Origin: Scleroderma bovista
Taxonomy: Eukaryota; Basidiomycota; Agaricomycetes; Boletales; Sclerodermataceae
DNA length: 64,000 nt
NCBI GenBank assembly: GCA_037178675.1
Contig: JAYMGJ010000406.1
Coordinates: 45,235 to 109,234 of the forward strand
Direction: 5' to 3'
In this document: piece by piece, positions 21,383 to 33,569 of the stretch
Layout of the letters: each line of letters opens with the position of its first letter
How positions within the stretch are numbered: the first letter of the stretch is position 1
Program-made: the position numbers and the translations under genes
Notes under the pieces: generated by a model
Databases searched by the model: none
What the model was told of the DNA's origin: nothing
The model's input: the letters and a program-made list of their open reading frames with translations, nothing else

Positions 21383-24300
21383 ATGACAAGGTTGGACGAC
21401 CAGATCACCCGAAATCGCAGAGAATTGGACCGTCATCCCCTAGGAGATCCTGGTTGGGCTGACACCCTCTACAGTCTCGCGGTCTCCTTGCATGACAAAT
21501 TCTTGGAGACAGATAACATTGCGGATTTAGAGGAGGCCATTGCACGGCATCAATCAGCGTTGGACCTCCGTCCGGCGGTTCATTCCAATCGGTCGGACTC
21601 ACTCCATAGCCTCGCAATTTGCTTCAGCCTCCGGTACCATAAACAAGATGCCATAGCAGACTTGGAGGAGGCCATTACACTCGGTCAAGCCGCATTAGAG
21701 CTCCGTTCCCCAGGCCACCTGATCGTGCCCCGACTCTCCACAACCTCGCAATTGACCTGAAAGACAGGTTCCTGAAACTCAGTACGGACTGTGATCTTGA
21801 TGAGGCAATTTCGCTGCATCGATCAGCATTGGACCTTCGTCCAACGGGTCATTCTAATCGCTCGAACTCACTCCATAGTCTCGCACTTTGCTTCAGCTAC
21901 CGATACAAGAAACAGGGCGTCATAGCAGACTTGGAGGAGGCCATCACACTTGGTCGAGCTGCATTAGAGCTCCGTTCCCCAGGCCACTCTGGTCGTGCCC
22001 CGACTCTCTACAACCTTGCAATTGACCTGAAAGACAGGTTCCTGGAACTCAGTATGAACTGTGATCTTGATGGGGCAATTTCGCTGCATCGATCAGCATT
22101 GGACCTTCGTCCAACTGGTCATTCTAATCGGTCGGACTCACTCTATAGTCTCGCGCTTTGCTTCAGCTTCCGGTACAAGAAACAAGGTGCCATAGAAGAC
22201 TTGGAGGAGACTATTACACTTGGTCGAGCTGCATTAGAGCTCCGTTCCCCGGGCCACTCTGGACGTGCCTCGGCTCTCTACAACCTTGCAATTGACCTGA
22301 GTGACAGGTTCCTGAAACTTGGCATGAACTGTGATCTTCGTGAGGCAATTTCGCTGCACCGATCAGCATTGGACCTCTGTCCGACGGGTAATCCCTATCG
22401 GCTAACATTTCTCAACCAATTGGCAAACTGTCTTAGCTCCCGATTTGAGAAGCTGGAGGACGAAGCAGACCTGAACGATCTTATCTCCCTCCATCGAGTT
22501 ATATTGGACCTCCATCCACAGGGCCATTGTAATCACACCCTATCTATTGACAAGCTGCTTCTTCTGGTCCGAAAGCGAATGCAGAGACATGACATGACAG
22601 TTGACTTGGATGAATGTATCTCGCTTGGGCGCTCTGCATTAGCATCTTGCGAAGCCGGGAGTCCTCTCCGTGCTACATACCTTCGCGACCTTGTTACCGA
22701 CCTTCACAGTAGGTTCCGCAAACTTGAAAACGTTTCGGACATTCAAAGGGCACATCCTGATCATGCCGTACCCCTCCACAACCTTATGGTTTATGTTAAA
22801 GACCTGGCTGGTGATGCAGATGTTTCCCCAGTTGTGGATAGGACTGTGGCCATCGCACGAGCTGCATTGAAGCTCTGCCCCACTAGTCATCCCGATCATG
22901 TAATGTCTCTTACCACTCTCGCTGCGTTCCTTTGGCACAGGTTCCAACAATGGGGTGCTGTTGCTGATTCAGACGAAGCCATTATGTTGTACCGGAAGGG
23001 GTTAGAGGTTTGTCCATCAGGAACTCTGGCTCCACTTTTACACGAACTTGCACGGCGTCTATCAGAGAGGTTCACCAAGCTAGCCATGTGGACTGATCTG
23101 GACGATGCCATCAAGTATGAACAAGACGCATTGATGCTGCGTCCGCTAGGTCATCCTGACCGCGCCGAGTCCCTCAGCAGTCTCGCCAAGTATCGTCAAC
23201 TGAGAATCGAGGAGAGAAGTGCAATTCCTCGAGCAAACTGTCCTCCTGTTCCAACCAGTGGTCCCTCGGTCGAGCAAGTAATCGAAGATGTTGTTTTTGA
23301 GATCTTAAAGACATTTCCTCTCCGCTTGCTTGACACCCACAACGGCACATTATGTAATCGAAACTCACAGACCTTGCATTTCAAAAACAGCCAGGAATAC
23401 AAACAACTGGTCTTGTCAGCCTCCACACTCGATACTCCTTTCCAAAAAACCCATATCTATGAAGTCGTATCTACCTATTTCCGGTATGTTACACTGTCTC
23501 ATCGGTGGGGAAGATTCGAACCACCGTTGCGTGACATTGATGGGCGAGCCATCTATGACTTGGATCCCACTGATGGTCTTTCGAAGCTGCAGTCCTTCTG
23601 TGTTGCATGTTTTCGGCGTGGATACTTATGGGCTTGGAGTGATACGTGCTGTATTGACAAGGACAGCAGCGCAGAACTCCAAGAGACAATAGGATCGATG
23701 TTTTCGTGGTACCGGCTGTCGGCTCTCACTATCGTCTACCTTGCTGATGTTTCGAGTACCGGCATGCTGACCAGCAGTGCTTGGTTTAAGCGTGGCTGGA
23801 CCCTTCAAGAGCTGTTGGCGCCCCATACCATGTTGTTCTTCACTCGAGATTGGTCACTTTACCGGGGCAGTTCCTCGAACCACAAGGAGGATAGCGTCAT
23901 ACTTGGCGAATTGGAACAGGCGACAGGCATCATCTCACGACATCTCACTGATTTCCATCCTGGCGTAGATGACGCACGCTCGAGGCTTCAGTGGGCATCC
24001 ACGCGTTGTACCACTCGGCCAGAAGACATAGTTTATTCGCTTATGGGAGTCTTCAGTCTCCACATTCCTGTCCTATATGGAGAGTCTGTGGAGAATGCCC
24101 TCGGGCGTCTGCTCGCGGAGGTGATCTCAAAGTCTGGCGACACATCAATTCTAGATTGGGCAATCATCGGTGTTTCACAGCTGCTTCCCTGCCACAATCA
24201 CCTCATACCAGACTCTTCCTCTGTCTCTGCCAGACCCCACAACGCCACCTTCCACACGTGGAATTCGCAAAATTTTCTTTCTCAGATCTGTGCGCAACAT

Positions 24301-24745
24301 GTATCAGGCACTTTCCAACCTCCCACTGGCCAAATTCATCAACTTCAGGCTTATTCTTCCGTGTATTGTCCACCGCATCAAAGTTATGACTCTGACTCGA
24401 GTGGATACTAGCACCGCGACTCACGTCCACCAAATTCAGGCGGTGGGCTTGGCTCCCATTGATATTACGCTGTCGGAAAGGCTCGGAAATACGGCGAAAA
24501 AAGTCCCATATGTCTTGATACGTCCATGGCACCCCAACTTACTTCATCCTGTCGTCGATACTACTGATGATGCCTGGACTCACCCATGGCTCACACGGCT
24601 GGAACAGCCGTTCAGTGCACTTCTATTAATGGAACTACCCCACAACGAATATCGGAGGGTTGCATCGTTTTGTCATATTATCGCTCGCCCTACGGACTCT
24701 GCTGGTGTGTTGAAAGGCGAAGTTAATACACTGACTATCACATAG
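21383..24745 (+). pseudogene. TPR-HET domain protein, two frameshifts
   Basis: The N-terminal half is an array of tetratricopeptide-like repeats (DLEEAI...ALELRSPGHSGRA...LYNLAIDLKDRF and similar). The C-terminal half is a HET (heterokaryon incompatibility) domain: YVTLSHRWG, WAWSDTCCIDKDSSAELQE, MFSWYRLSALTIVYLADV, FKRGWTLQELLAP and RPEDIVYSLMGVF are its hallmarks, followed by a tail with LPCIVHRI, ITLSERL and ELPHNEYRR seen in basidiomycete relatives. HET proteins trigger cell death when unlike fungal individuals fuse; TPR arrays often act as ligand sensors. One base is missing in repeat 1 near 21718 compared with its sister repeats, and a second shift near 24165 separates the HET domain from its tail. 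As read, the gene is broken, although one of the shifts could be a sequencing error. It appears to be essentially intron-free. Confidence 0.82.
21541..22360 (+). repeat. Three near-identical 270-bp coding repeats in the TPR array
   Basis: A 270-bp (90-residue, two-TPR) unit recurs at about 21541, 21811, 22081 and again, partly, at 22351. Long runs such as GATCAGCATTGGACC recur at the same offset. Unit 1 is 269 bp, which locates the frameshift. Confidence 0.85.
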
Positions 24746-25769
24746 ATCTACGGTGTATGTCATAGGATATGGAATCGGTACGGAGTATTGTATTCCATTT
24801 TTGAACTCTCTCGTTAATTCTATCTGCAATTCCGAGTTAGAGGTTTCTTCATAATTAAGGTATTCCATTAGGAAGGGCCATCTGCAGCATTATTCCTCCG
24901 GCACTGATGCTACTACGTAGTTTGGTGCAGAACATCATGTTGTCGCGAGCCATAACTCCAATCACGAGGAGTCGGTACTCCAGTGAGGTCTAGAATTACC
25001 TGCGAACGCAATATATGCAACCGACACCGACGATGTCATTGGAGAACACTGCAGAATGCATCACCTGCCTGAGGCTTTAGTATCCAGCAAGGGCAGAAGA
25101 AAATGCACTAATCAGGACTACGCCGGTAAGTAGGATCACGCAGAGGTAAATGTGTAACGTACATGCATGCAAGTCGTCGCGAATGGCCGTCGTCAGTTCA
25201 ACTATCCCCCATGATGCTACATACCGGTGGCATGTCACATCCTACATGCGGTAGAGGCTAATGCATCTGGCGCACACAATTGCCTCAACATAGTTTTGCT
25301 CACACGTGGTCCGAAAAATTAAAATTGCTTTGGATGAACAGCAACGGCCCTGTCTGGAAATCCAAAGCTGTCAATAGGGGAGGTGAGACCAAGATTCGGA
25401 AGCTCCACAGCATGAGCGCAGTGGTGATGAAGATCGAGCGATTGGCTACATACGTGTTGTCCGTAGTAGTGTGTCGTGGGAACCTCGTAGTAGAAGGCCA
25501 AAGGGTTGAGCATGTTGTTCAATAATCTCCTTCCAAAGTACGCTGGCACATCAGATCAACTCCACGTATTCCGTTCCGTGTGCGTTCGTGAACTGGATTG
25601 CTCTTCACAGGACGGTCTTTAAGGTCTGAATGCTAACATTGCAGCCCGCCCTAATGTGATTCGAAGACCTATCATATCACTACCAATCTGGGGGACCATG
25701 ATTAGCGCTTACCCTCATAATCGTTGACCTCCAGGATCTATCCACATCATTTGATCTCCCCACAATCCC
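24746..25769. other. Spacer between TPR-HET and kinase-GTPase genes
   Basis: About 1 kb with no supported gene. The readings at 25280-25549 on both strands match no known family. Confidence 0.4.
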
Positions 25770-28700
25770 ATGGTTTTGAAACTCGATTCTGTTCTCGAAG
25801 AGTATGCTCAACGTGCATACGAGTTCAGCATCAACCTCGATGGCCGTGTTGAACGGTCGCCCACTTTCAAATCTAGAGGGGGATTTGCCTTGGTTTACAA
25901 AGGAACTCTCATTCCGGACGGCATTGAAGTAGCAGTGAAGACGCCTATTAGCAGATTTTCTGGGAACGAGACTGGAAAGATTATTAAGGTTCGGATGCTG
26001 GAGGTTTATCTTCGTCCTGTGACTCTTTTTAGGATACTGTCCGCGAAGTACACGCCTGGTCAAAACTGCGTCACAAGAACGTCCTCCCACTTCTCGGAGT
26101 TACCACGGAATTTGATCACATTATTTCTATCGTGTCTGCATGGATGGAAAAGGGAGATGCACATCACTATGTTCAAGATCAAAACGTCGATCCTCGCCCT
26201 CTGGTACGTTACCATGGCTGTGTATGAATGGTACCTACACCATGCTCAGATCGAGGGAATCGCACGAGGGTTACTCTACCTGCATAACTATAAACCGGGA
26301 TCAATATTTCACGGCGATCTCAAAGGCGTAGGTGTATTCCCTTGATGTGCATCCTGATTGATTAAAGCGATGCAGTCCAATGTGCTGATATCTCAAGAGC
26401 GTAACGCCCTTCTCACTGATTTTGGGTTATCTCGTGTCGTCGATTCGTCGCTGAGAATAACTCGCACTGACATGTGTGGAGGATCGTTGAACTGGATGGC
26501 CCCAGAGCACCTTGACAGTGGGGAGGTGTCAGCAGAAGCAGATGTGTGGGCTTTTGGAATGACAGCCATGGTGGGTACGGCTGATTCACCTCCATGAAAT
26601 GCGACCAATGTTTTCCATATCTACAGGAGCTCTTTACGCGGAAAATACCATTTCATAACCGTCTGCGCCGTGAGGTGGTCATGGCTGCAATCATTCGAGG
26701 TCCGCCCACTCGGCCCAGTGAGGATGAAACTCTTACCCGTCTTACCAACGATTGGTGGGAGATCTGCTCGTCATGTTGGAATCGCCAGCCAGTCTTGCGC
26801 CCGAAAATGTCCGCTATCGTGAAGAGTATTTCCGCTGTGGCAAGCGACATGGCAGCGGAAGAGAATCGGGCCCTGAAAATATCTGGTTTGGCCGTGCTAT
26901 TTACGACCTCCCAAGTCTAACATGTAACTATCAGGTATCGAGATCCGAAACGTCAATGAATCCGACTCCGCCGAGGTGGCTATTGGTGGGCAATGCTACA
27001 AAATCTCTGGTCAACGAGAAGGTGGCGTTATCCGTGCAGATTTCGACCTCCCTTTGTAAGTATCTCTTCTGTCCCAATACCAGTGCGAATATTCATGTGC
27101 TCGACCTGCGCAGAGAGTCACCAATACAGGACCAGTTCTCTCTATTCATTACATCTCAGGGCTCAGGATGGAATCGACGAGTAGAGCTATCGTTTGATGC
27201 CCGTGACGTGCTTAGCAAATCCGAGAAACATAGTATGCTTAACGAACACCTGTTTTTATTCCTCCTTCTGACGTTTTTGCAGTATTCCGCAGAGTACATG
27301 ATCGCATTGAAGTCATCCTCGAGATTTCACCGTCTGCTGTGAGCAGGTGCATAATCAGTATTTGTGTGTTTGACCAACGGATAACAGGGGTTGGACTTAT
27401 TAATACCTACCACCGACGAACTGCTCCAAATTTGTCCTCAGTGAGCCTCATGTATGAATGCATTTGGTGTGCTGCTTTTAACATCTATGTACTAGTTTCC
27501 GCATTTTGATCATCGGCAAGGTGACTCATCTGTACATCATGTCGTTCGATCCATCCTAACAATCCTATATTTCTAGACCGGAGTTGGGAAGTCTTCCCTC
27601 ATCCATCGTACTTTCGGAGTCGATGAAGCCGTTGAGTGGCCAAAAATATGCCATTATCTATTACTCATAGTTATTTGTAGCACACTGCGAACGACAAGAG
27701 AGGGAAGGCAAAGATCGAAAAGCCATTGGTCTCCAAACTGAACAAAAGATTTATCTTACATGATAGCCTTGGTTTTGAGCCCGGCGAACACAACAATATC
27801 GCACTTGTCAAGTCTTTCATTGAAAGGCGAAAGACGCACGAAGACGTCAAGGAGCAGCTGCATGCCGTCTGGTAGGTTCATTTGGAATGTGAATAGGTGT
27901 TTTGATAGTTAGTTCGATGCCATAGGTTGAGTTTCCAGATACCCCTTGAGACTTACGGCCAGCGAATGATGGAGACTGGAATGGAAGACTTTTTACGTGA
28001 CAAGAGAAATATACTGGGAGATAGTGAGTGAAATCTTTACGCTTGGAGTTGGCTCTCCAAATACTGATTCTCTCAGTTCCTACTGTTTTTGTGTTCACCA
28101 AATATGACAAGCTGATCGATGAGATAGAAATCCGATGGACCGATCAGGGAAGAGAATACACAGAAAGTGAGATTGAAGCGGAGGCGGAGCGATATCTGAA
28201 GAAACACTGCATTGAACCTATCAAGCGGCTCACAGGGGAACACGATTTCCCCTATCTTGCAGTCTCCAGTACGTCCATGGTCCATTACCGAAATCAACCC
28301 GTGTGAACATTGTGTTGTACTGCAGTGAGAGCTCACTACCACGAGAGACTGAAGCAGCTGGTTCAGCTAACGTACCAAAAAGTTGCTGACCATTTCGTGC
28401 AACACCAGGGCAGTGGTCCTTCAGCAGTGACCACCGTGACTGTTATGGCTCAAAGAATGGATTCTTCATTGAATATTGCTGCGTCGATAATGTATATCAT
28501 TTGCATTTTACCTCTACCCCTCGCTAATTTACATTCCAGAGTTGGAAAACGAAGTTTGTCTACTTTGTGTCTCCGTAGGGCATTAATAATGTTTCTTTCC
28601 AAGGATATTGGGAGGCTGTATCTCAAGGCAGTTATTTCTTAGGGCACATAAACCTGGATTGTCTTCAGGTTATTCATACAGACATCATCAAAGTTTGGAA

Positions 28701-29251
28701 CTTCTGTGATCCATCCGAAGTACGATTTACATGATCTCACCTATACTGTTATAGACCATTGACTTTCTTTCACTATGGCAGATTTTAACGAGTCAAGAAT
28801 TCCGAGAATCTATTAGCTTGTTCGAGGAAAGCAACAGTACTCCAGGATGGACAACGTGGCTCTACAGAAGGGAGTAAGTAGATCCCCAAAGATAGAACCG
28901 GCCCTGATTAGTTTCTGCTTTAGGCCTGACGTGCAGCGCAAATTCATAGCATACATTGTGGACCTCACCCATGTCATGGATGTCCTGTTCATGCTGACAG
29001 ACGGTAAAAATGACCAAGAACTCACTCCCGCCATCATCCGGGAGGCCATTCATGCCTACCGCGAGTCGGCGAAGAGGAAGAATACCCATGCCAAGGTCAA
29101 GACATTCTATGGAACTGTCCTTGGAAGTGGTGGTGATCTCGCGTCAGGGATCGGATCTCTTATCAGCCCGGGCTGTAATGACGATGAAAATTTGCATCAG
29201 CGTATCGAGAAGGCCCGTGGTGGAAAAAAACCACGCAAGAGGAGGTTGTAA
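25770..29251 (+). CDS. Protein kinase (TKL-like) fused to HSR1/AIG1-type GTPase
   Basis: Splicing at consistent phases joins an N-terminal kinase to a P-loop GTPase in one frame of roughly 850 residues. Kinase (about residues 30-310): a degenerate Gly loop SRGGFALVYKG, VAVK lysine, LRHKNVLPLLGV, HGDLKGSN (Arg of HRD replaced by Gly), DFGLS, GGSLNWMAPEH and DVWAFGM. An intron with a CTAAC branch site (donor after KIS, acceptor before IEIRNVN) links it to a linker of about 120 residues that looks beta-rich. This is followed by PTTDELLQICP and the G domain: FRILIIGK-TGVGKSS (P-loop split by an intron), HDSLGFEPG (switch II/Walker B position) and FTKYDKL (guanine specificity). The C-terminal region (QRKFIAYIVDLTHVM) and a basic end (KKPRKRRL) follow. 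Each half is common in mushroom genomes; the fusion is unusual. It probably signals in response to a bound partner or nucleotide state. Confidence 0.78.
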
Positions 29252-31060
29252 TTTTCCACCAGTCAGGCGACTGAAAATCTTGACGCTCTACTCTTGCATG
29301 GTACACCAGCAGCTCCTTCGACATTTTACTTCCTTTCCTGTACACCAGGTGTCGTTGATCCATTACATAAAATCTTGTAAATCCTTGAGTACCTTTTGTC
29401 ACTGGAATGTAAACATCATCCTGCCAACATTTTTCTTAAGGGCTTGAAGTCTCGAATCAATTCAATTTTTACCGAAGGTGTTTACTTTACCCTACATCAC
29501 AAGCAAGGGAATACCACCTAGTATATTGGGCAATGACTCTGCACATTCATTTTCCCCACCTTTCCTAGTGACGAGTCGCTTGTCAGTCACCTTGTTTACA
29601 AAACCGCCGAGTACAGGGTACGAGGATGCAGAGTCTCGGAGCGCAATGAGTGCGAGATCACTTCGCAATGGGAAAGGCGCGATTGGTATATGAAATAAAT
29701 ACAACGTCATCACATGTCTGTAACCGAAATGTTGCAGCCCTATGCTGAGGTACACAAACCGCTCGACAAATTCGTGAACAAAGGTGACATTGCCTACCTT
29801 AGTAAAAGAAATGCTAGGCCACCGATCCTTTTGAAAGTAATGGGTAATGGATAACGAGGGTGCGCCAGCGGTCCCTGCAAGAGAGGGCAATGTCGAGGAG
29901 TTGCACGAAGTCTTCTTTTCCGATTTCCAAGCCTGGATTGTTACGTCTGGGGTGGATCCGCCTGCTCCGTATTAGGTGTTATCACAAGGAACTGGTGCCA
30001 TTCCTGAGTTATCATGATAGTACTTGGCCCAGAGGGCAGACCGATTGAAAATTGCGGCTCACAAACATCACGAGATACTGACCAGCTCCCTCTTCAGGTG
30101 ATGATGAAATAAAGAAACGTCATTATGAAAGACGAAGTCGATTATTTAGACAAGCACCTCAATCGGCAAAGGGTTGACTGGCAGAGATTGGTAAGACAGA
30201 AGCTGACTGGTCTATTTACCTTGGGTATCGGCATTAGCGAGAATGTTGCACAACTGTAGAAAGAGGCCTTGTTCCCGACCTTGTCCTGGAATGCAAATAG
30301 ATGATAAGATTGGTTGACGACTTGTTTCGCCAGCACGTCGATCGCAGTCTGCTCCAAGTCGTACCCCTTTCAGAGGGAGGTCGTTCTAGAAGGGGTTCAG
30401 CGAGTCTGTGTCAGGGTGCTCTACATAGAGAATAGGATATCTGAGCTTGCAAGGCGAAAAGTAAAGGACAGTCCGCTTTGCCTTGCTCAAAGTTTTCGGT
30501 CCTGATCAACTCGAGTGTCGTATGCCTTCAAGAATGCAATAAGAGTGATCATGAATTGTAATGAATCTAATCGCGGAGCTAACACCTGCGGAGGTAGTTG
30601 TGGAATGCCCGGAGTTCCCCCCAGCGATCCCCTACATAGGCCCATTGAATGAGGGCTGCAATCGTTCTTCGGTGAGAGGGAGCAGGAAAAAGCTGTTAGG
30701 AACTCTCACTGCTGGGACCCTTATCTGTTCGCAATATCTACTGGATTCGAATTTCAATCAGAGAGTCCGAAGACTAGTCAGCTGAGGCTCCCAGATGACT
30801 CGGTTCGGTGTAGGGTGTCATCAAGACGTCATAGGCATGTACGTGGCATACTACTCGAGAGGGAACAGCTGTCTTCCATCGAGTGTTTGGTCTGCCTGGA
30901 TTGTTCGTGGTGAAGTTGAGAGCGTTGACAACACTGAAGTAACTCCGCAATTGTCATCTTCTGACAGTCATAATCAATGCTCAGTCCTTCTAGCTTTGGA
31001 GTTTACCTCTAATTTTGAGCTTGCATCTATCTCACATAGCTAATCCACCGTTCTAGCAAG
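29252..31060. other. 1.8 kb spacer without recognised gene
   Basis: A 132-codon minus-strand reading (29492-29890) and a 71-codon one (30142-30357) look protein-like in composition but match no family I know and do not join by obvious splice sites. I do not call them. Confidence 0.35.
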
Positions 31061-32166
31061 ATGACATCGTCCCCAACATCCCAGTCAACGCCTGCAGCAC
31101 TCCCACCATCCGTGTTCACACTTCCTCAGACGGCTCAGCTGGAAGCCCTTTACACGATAATCAGGGACAGGACAACGAGCCGGGGCGACTTCCTCTTCTA
31201 CTCCGATCGTATCATTCGGCTCCTCGTTGAGGAAGGTCTCAATCACCTCCCGGTTGTCCCCAAGACAGTAGAAACTCCCACTGTTCGTGCCATTATTCCG
31301 ATTGTAGAAAATCCCATGAAGAACAACGTTGACTTGCTAACATTGACAGGGGGTGAAATACGAAGGTGTTGGTTTTGAAGGCCAGATATGCGGAGTGTCC
31401 ATCTTACGTGCTGGAGAGGTACAGAATTCTCATTGGACGTGGAGAACTCATTCCAAATATGCAACTTAGGCAATGGAGGCAGGTCTTCGTGAAGTCTGTC
31501 GAAGCGTTCGCATAGGGAAGATTCTTATCCAAAGGGTGTGTGAGATGATTCTGGTGTCTGCTCTGTTCTCATTAATCGTCTTCGCAGGACGAAGAGACCG
31601 CACAACCAAAACTTTTCTATTCCAAGGTACAAGGAGCTGCAGCTTTTCGCCAACACTGACGATCATTGACGTTCAACCGTTCCCAGTTCCCGGAAGATAT
31701 CGCACAAAGATATGTCCTCCTACTAGATCCCATGCTTGGTGAGTACGATCGAGTCCATATGAATTCCCATATCAAACGCAACTACCATAAGCAACTGGTG
31801 GATCTGCGATCAAGGCTGTTGAAGTGCTTAAAGAACATGGTGTTCCCGAAGAACGAATCATTTTTATCAACCTGGTAATCGACTTCCTCTATCCTTCTCA
31901 TTTGCTAAGCGTACGATAAGATGGCTGCACCTGAAGGTCTAAGAAGATTCTGTTCCACGTTCCCCGCATTACGTGTTGTGAGTATAAATGCACCATCGAA
32001 TTTCGCCACTGGTCTAATTGCCGCAGATTACCGGCTGGATAGACAAAGGACTCAATGAAAAGGCGTACATCGTGCCGGGTCTTGGTGACTTTGGTGAACG
32101 ACGGTATGATCTTGTATTGATTCAAGCTTCGCATATTTGATTCGTGATCTTAGATACTGTGAATAG
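31061..32166 (+). CDS. FUR1: Uracil phosphoribosyltransferase
   Basis: Converts uracil and PRPP to UMP in pyrimidine salvage, in the cytosol. Spliced readings in order: LPQTAQLEALYTIIRD, DFLFYSDRIIRLLVEEGLN, GVKYEGVGFEGQICGVSILRAGE, AMEAGLREVCRSVRIGKILI, DEETAQPKLFYSK, the PRPP loop LLLDPMLATGGSA (completed across an intron ending near 31791), KEHGVPEERIIFINL, the MAAPEGL block, and the uracil-binding PGLGDFGERRYCE end. The last exon is only about 13 nt, with stop TAG at 32164-32166. Motifs are complete, so the gene looks functional. The start at 31061 matches family N-termini. It points the same way as SCO1, 230 bp downstream. Confidence 0.92.
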
Positions 32167-32395
32167 AGCCTTTTTGGCTGGAATGCACGGCATCATATGT
32201 ATACCTGTCCATTCTTGCCTATGAAGTACACATTCCTTGGATCTCAATTTGCATGTCATTGTATGACCTGGAATCGAATGTGATTTTTAAGTTACTAGTA
32301 CTAGTGTTGAATTTGTAGCTTCAGGGGCGATCCACCCGTTACGGTAATGCAGTTGGCGCTAACGTATTGGTACGAACAAAAAGTACAGAGCAACA

Positions 32396-33382
32396 ATGTC
32401 CAAGGTCATACTACCTTCAATCCGCTGGTCTCGTCTATCTACAAGCAAGCGACTGCATTCTGTGGCATCGCCATCTGCGTCGTGGGTATCAACCCACAGA
32501 CGACTTTATTCCGAAGTTCGTCAAAGCACGCCAACAAGTGCTCAGGATAAGGCTACTGTCGGGGTAGGCAAAGACTGCAGATCAGGTGTCGTATCGTCAC
32601 TCACTTCTCTGCCCAGGTCTTCACTCCCAAAGCTGCTGTGCTTTTTGTGGCCACTGGCATCGGTTTATACTACTATTTCCACCACGAGAAGCAAAAGCTT
32701 CTCGAGCAAAAACGTAGCCCGTCTACTGCTGTGCGCCAAGTCACATCACTCATTCTTGCTCCTCAGAAAAATCTTTGGAGTCGCGTTCTGTTGGTCGGGC
32801 GCACGTCGGTGGGCCATTCACGCTAACCTCGCACGACAACAAGCCATTTTCAGACAAGGACCTACTCGGGAAATGGAACTTTGTCTATTTCGGATTCACC
32901 AACTGTCCTGATATCTGCCCTGCAGAGCTAGACAAGATCGGGGCTGTCATCACGCCGCTAGGTAAGCCACGTCTCCAAGTGTCCAACCTTACAACCTCCG
33001 TCTTCACTGTGACCGTTCCTACTCAGAAAAGGAATACGGGGATATTTTCCAGTCTGTTTTCATCTCGGTAGATCCTGCACGGGACACCGTTTCTCAGATG
33101 AAGCACTACCTGGCGGATTTCCATCCCCGCATTATTGGGGTTATGGGTGACTATGCCACAACGAAGGATGTTTGCAAGGCTTATCGCGTCTACTTCTCAA
33201 CTCCGCCGAATGCCGACCCCAAGGGCGACTACCTCGTCGACCATTCCATATATGTGTATCTCATGGATCCGAATGGCCAGTTCGTAGAAGCATTTGGACA
33301 GAGCGCCACATCCGAAGAAGTGGTCGAAAGAGTCAAGAAGGAAATCACGGAATATGAACAGGAGACCGGGAAGAAGGTTTGA
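32396..33382 (+). CDS. SCO1: SCO1-type mitochondrial copper chaperone
   Basis: Delivers copper to the CuA site of cytochrome c oxidase subunit 2 at the inner mitochondrial membrane. The start at 32396 gives a presequence rich in Ser, Arg and Lys (about residues 1-50), then after an intron a single membrane segment (AVLFVATGIGLYYYF), the linker SVGRAHVGGPFTLT, and the thioredoxin-like domain with the copper-binding CPDICP motif, SVDPARDT, and the distal His in DHSIYVYLMDP. It ends EYEQETGKKV at 33382, about 250 residues, the normal length. Three introns (near 32566, 32710 and 32961) keep the frame. It converges on NDUFB7, another respiratory gene, 187 bp away. Confidence 0.93.
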
Positions 33383-33569
33383 TTGACCGGGGCGATTCTT
33401 TGCATTTTCGACACTTAAAATACTCGACCATGTATTCACACTAAGTATTGGCAATTCGCACTAGCACAACTCACGAGCCACATGTGCGTTGAGTTTAGCG
33501 TGATAAGAACGTGGATGGACATTGGATATCATCCTCGACGCGGGAATGGTAGGGGTAACGCAAATTAGT

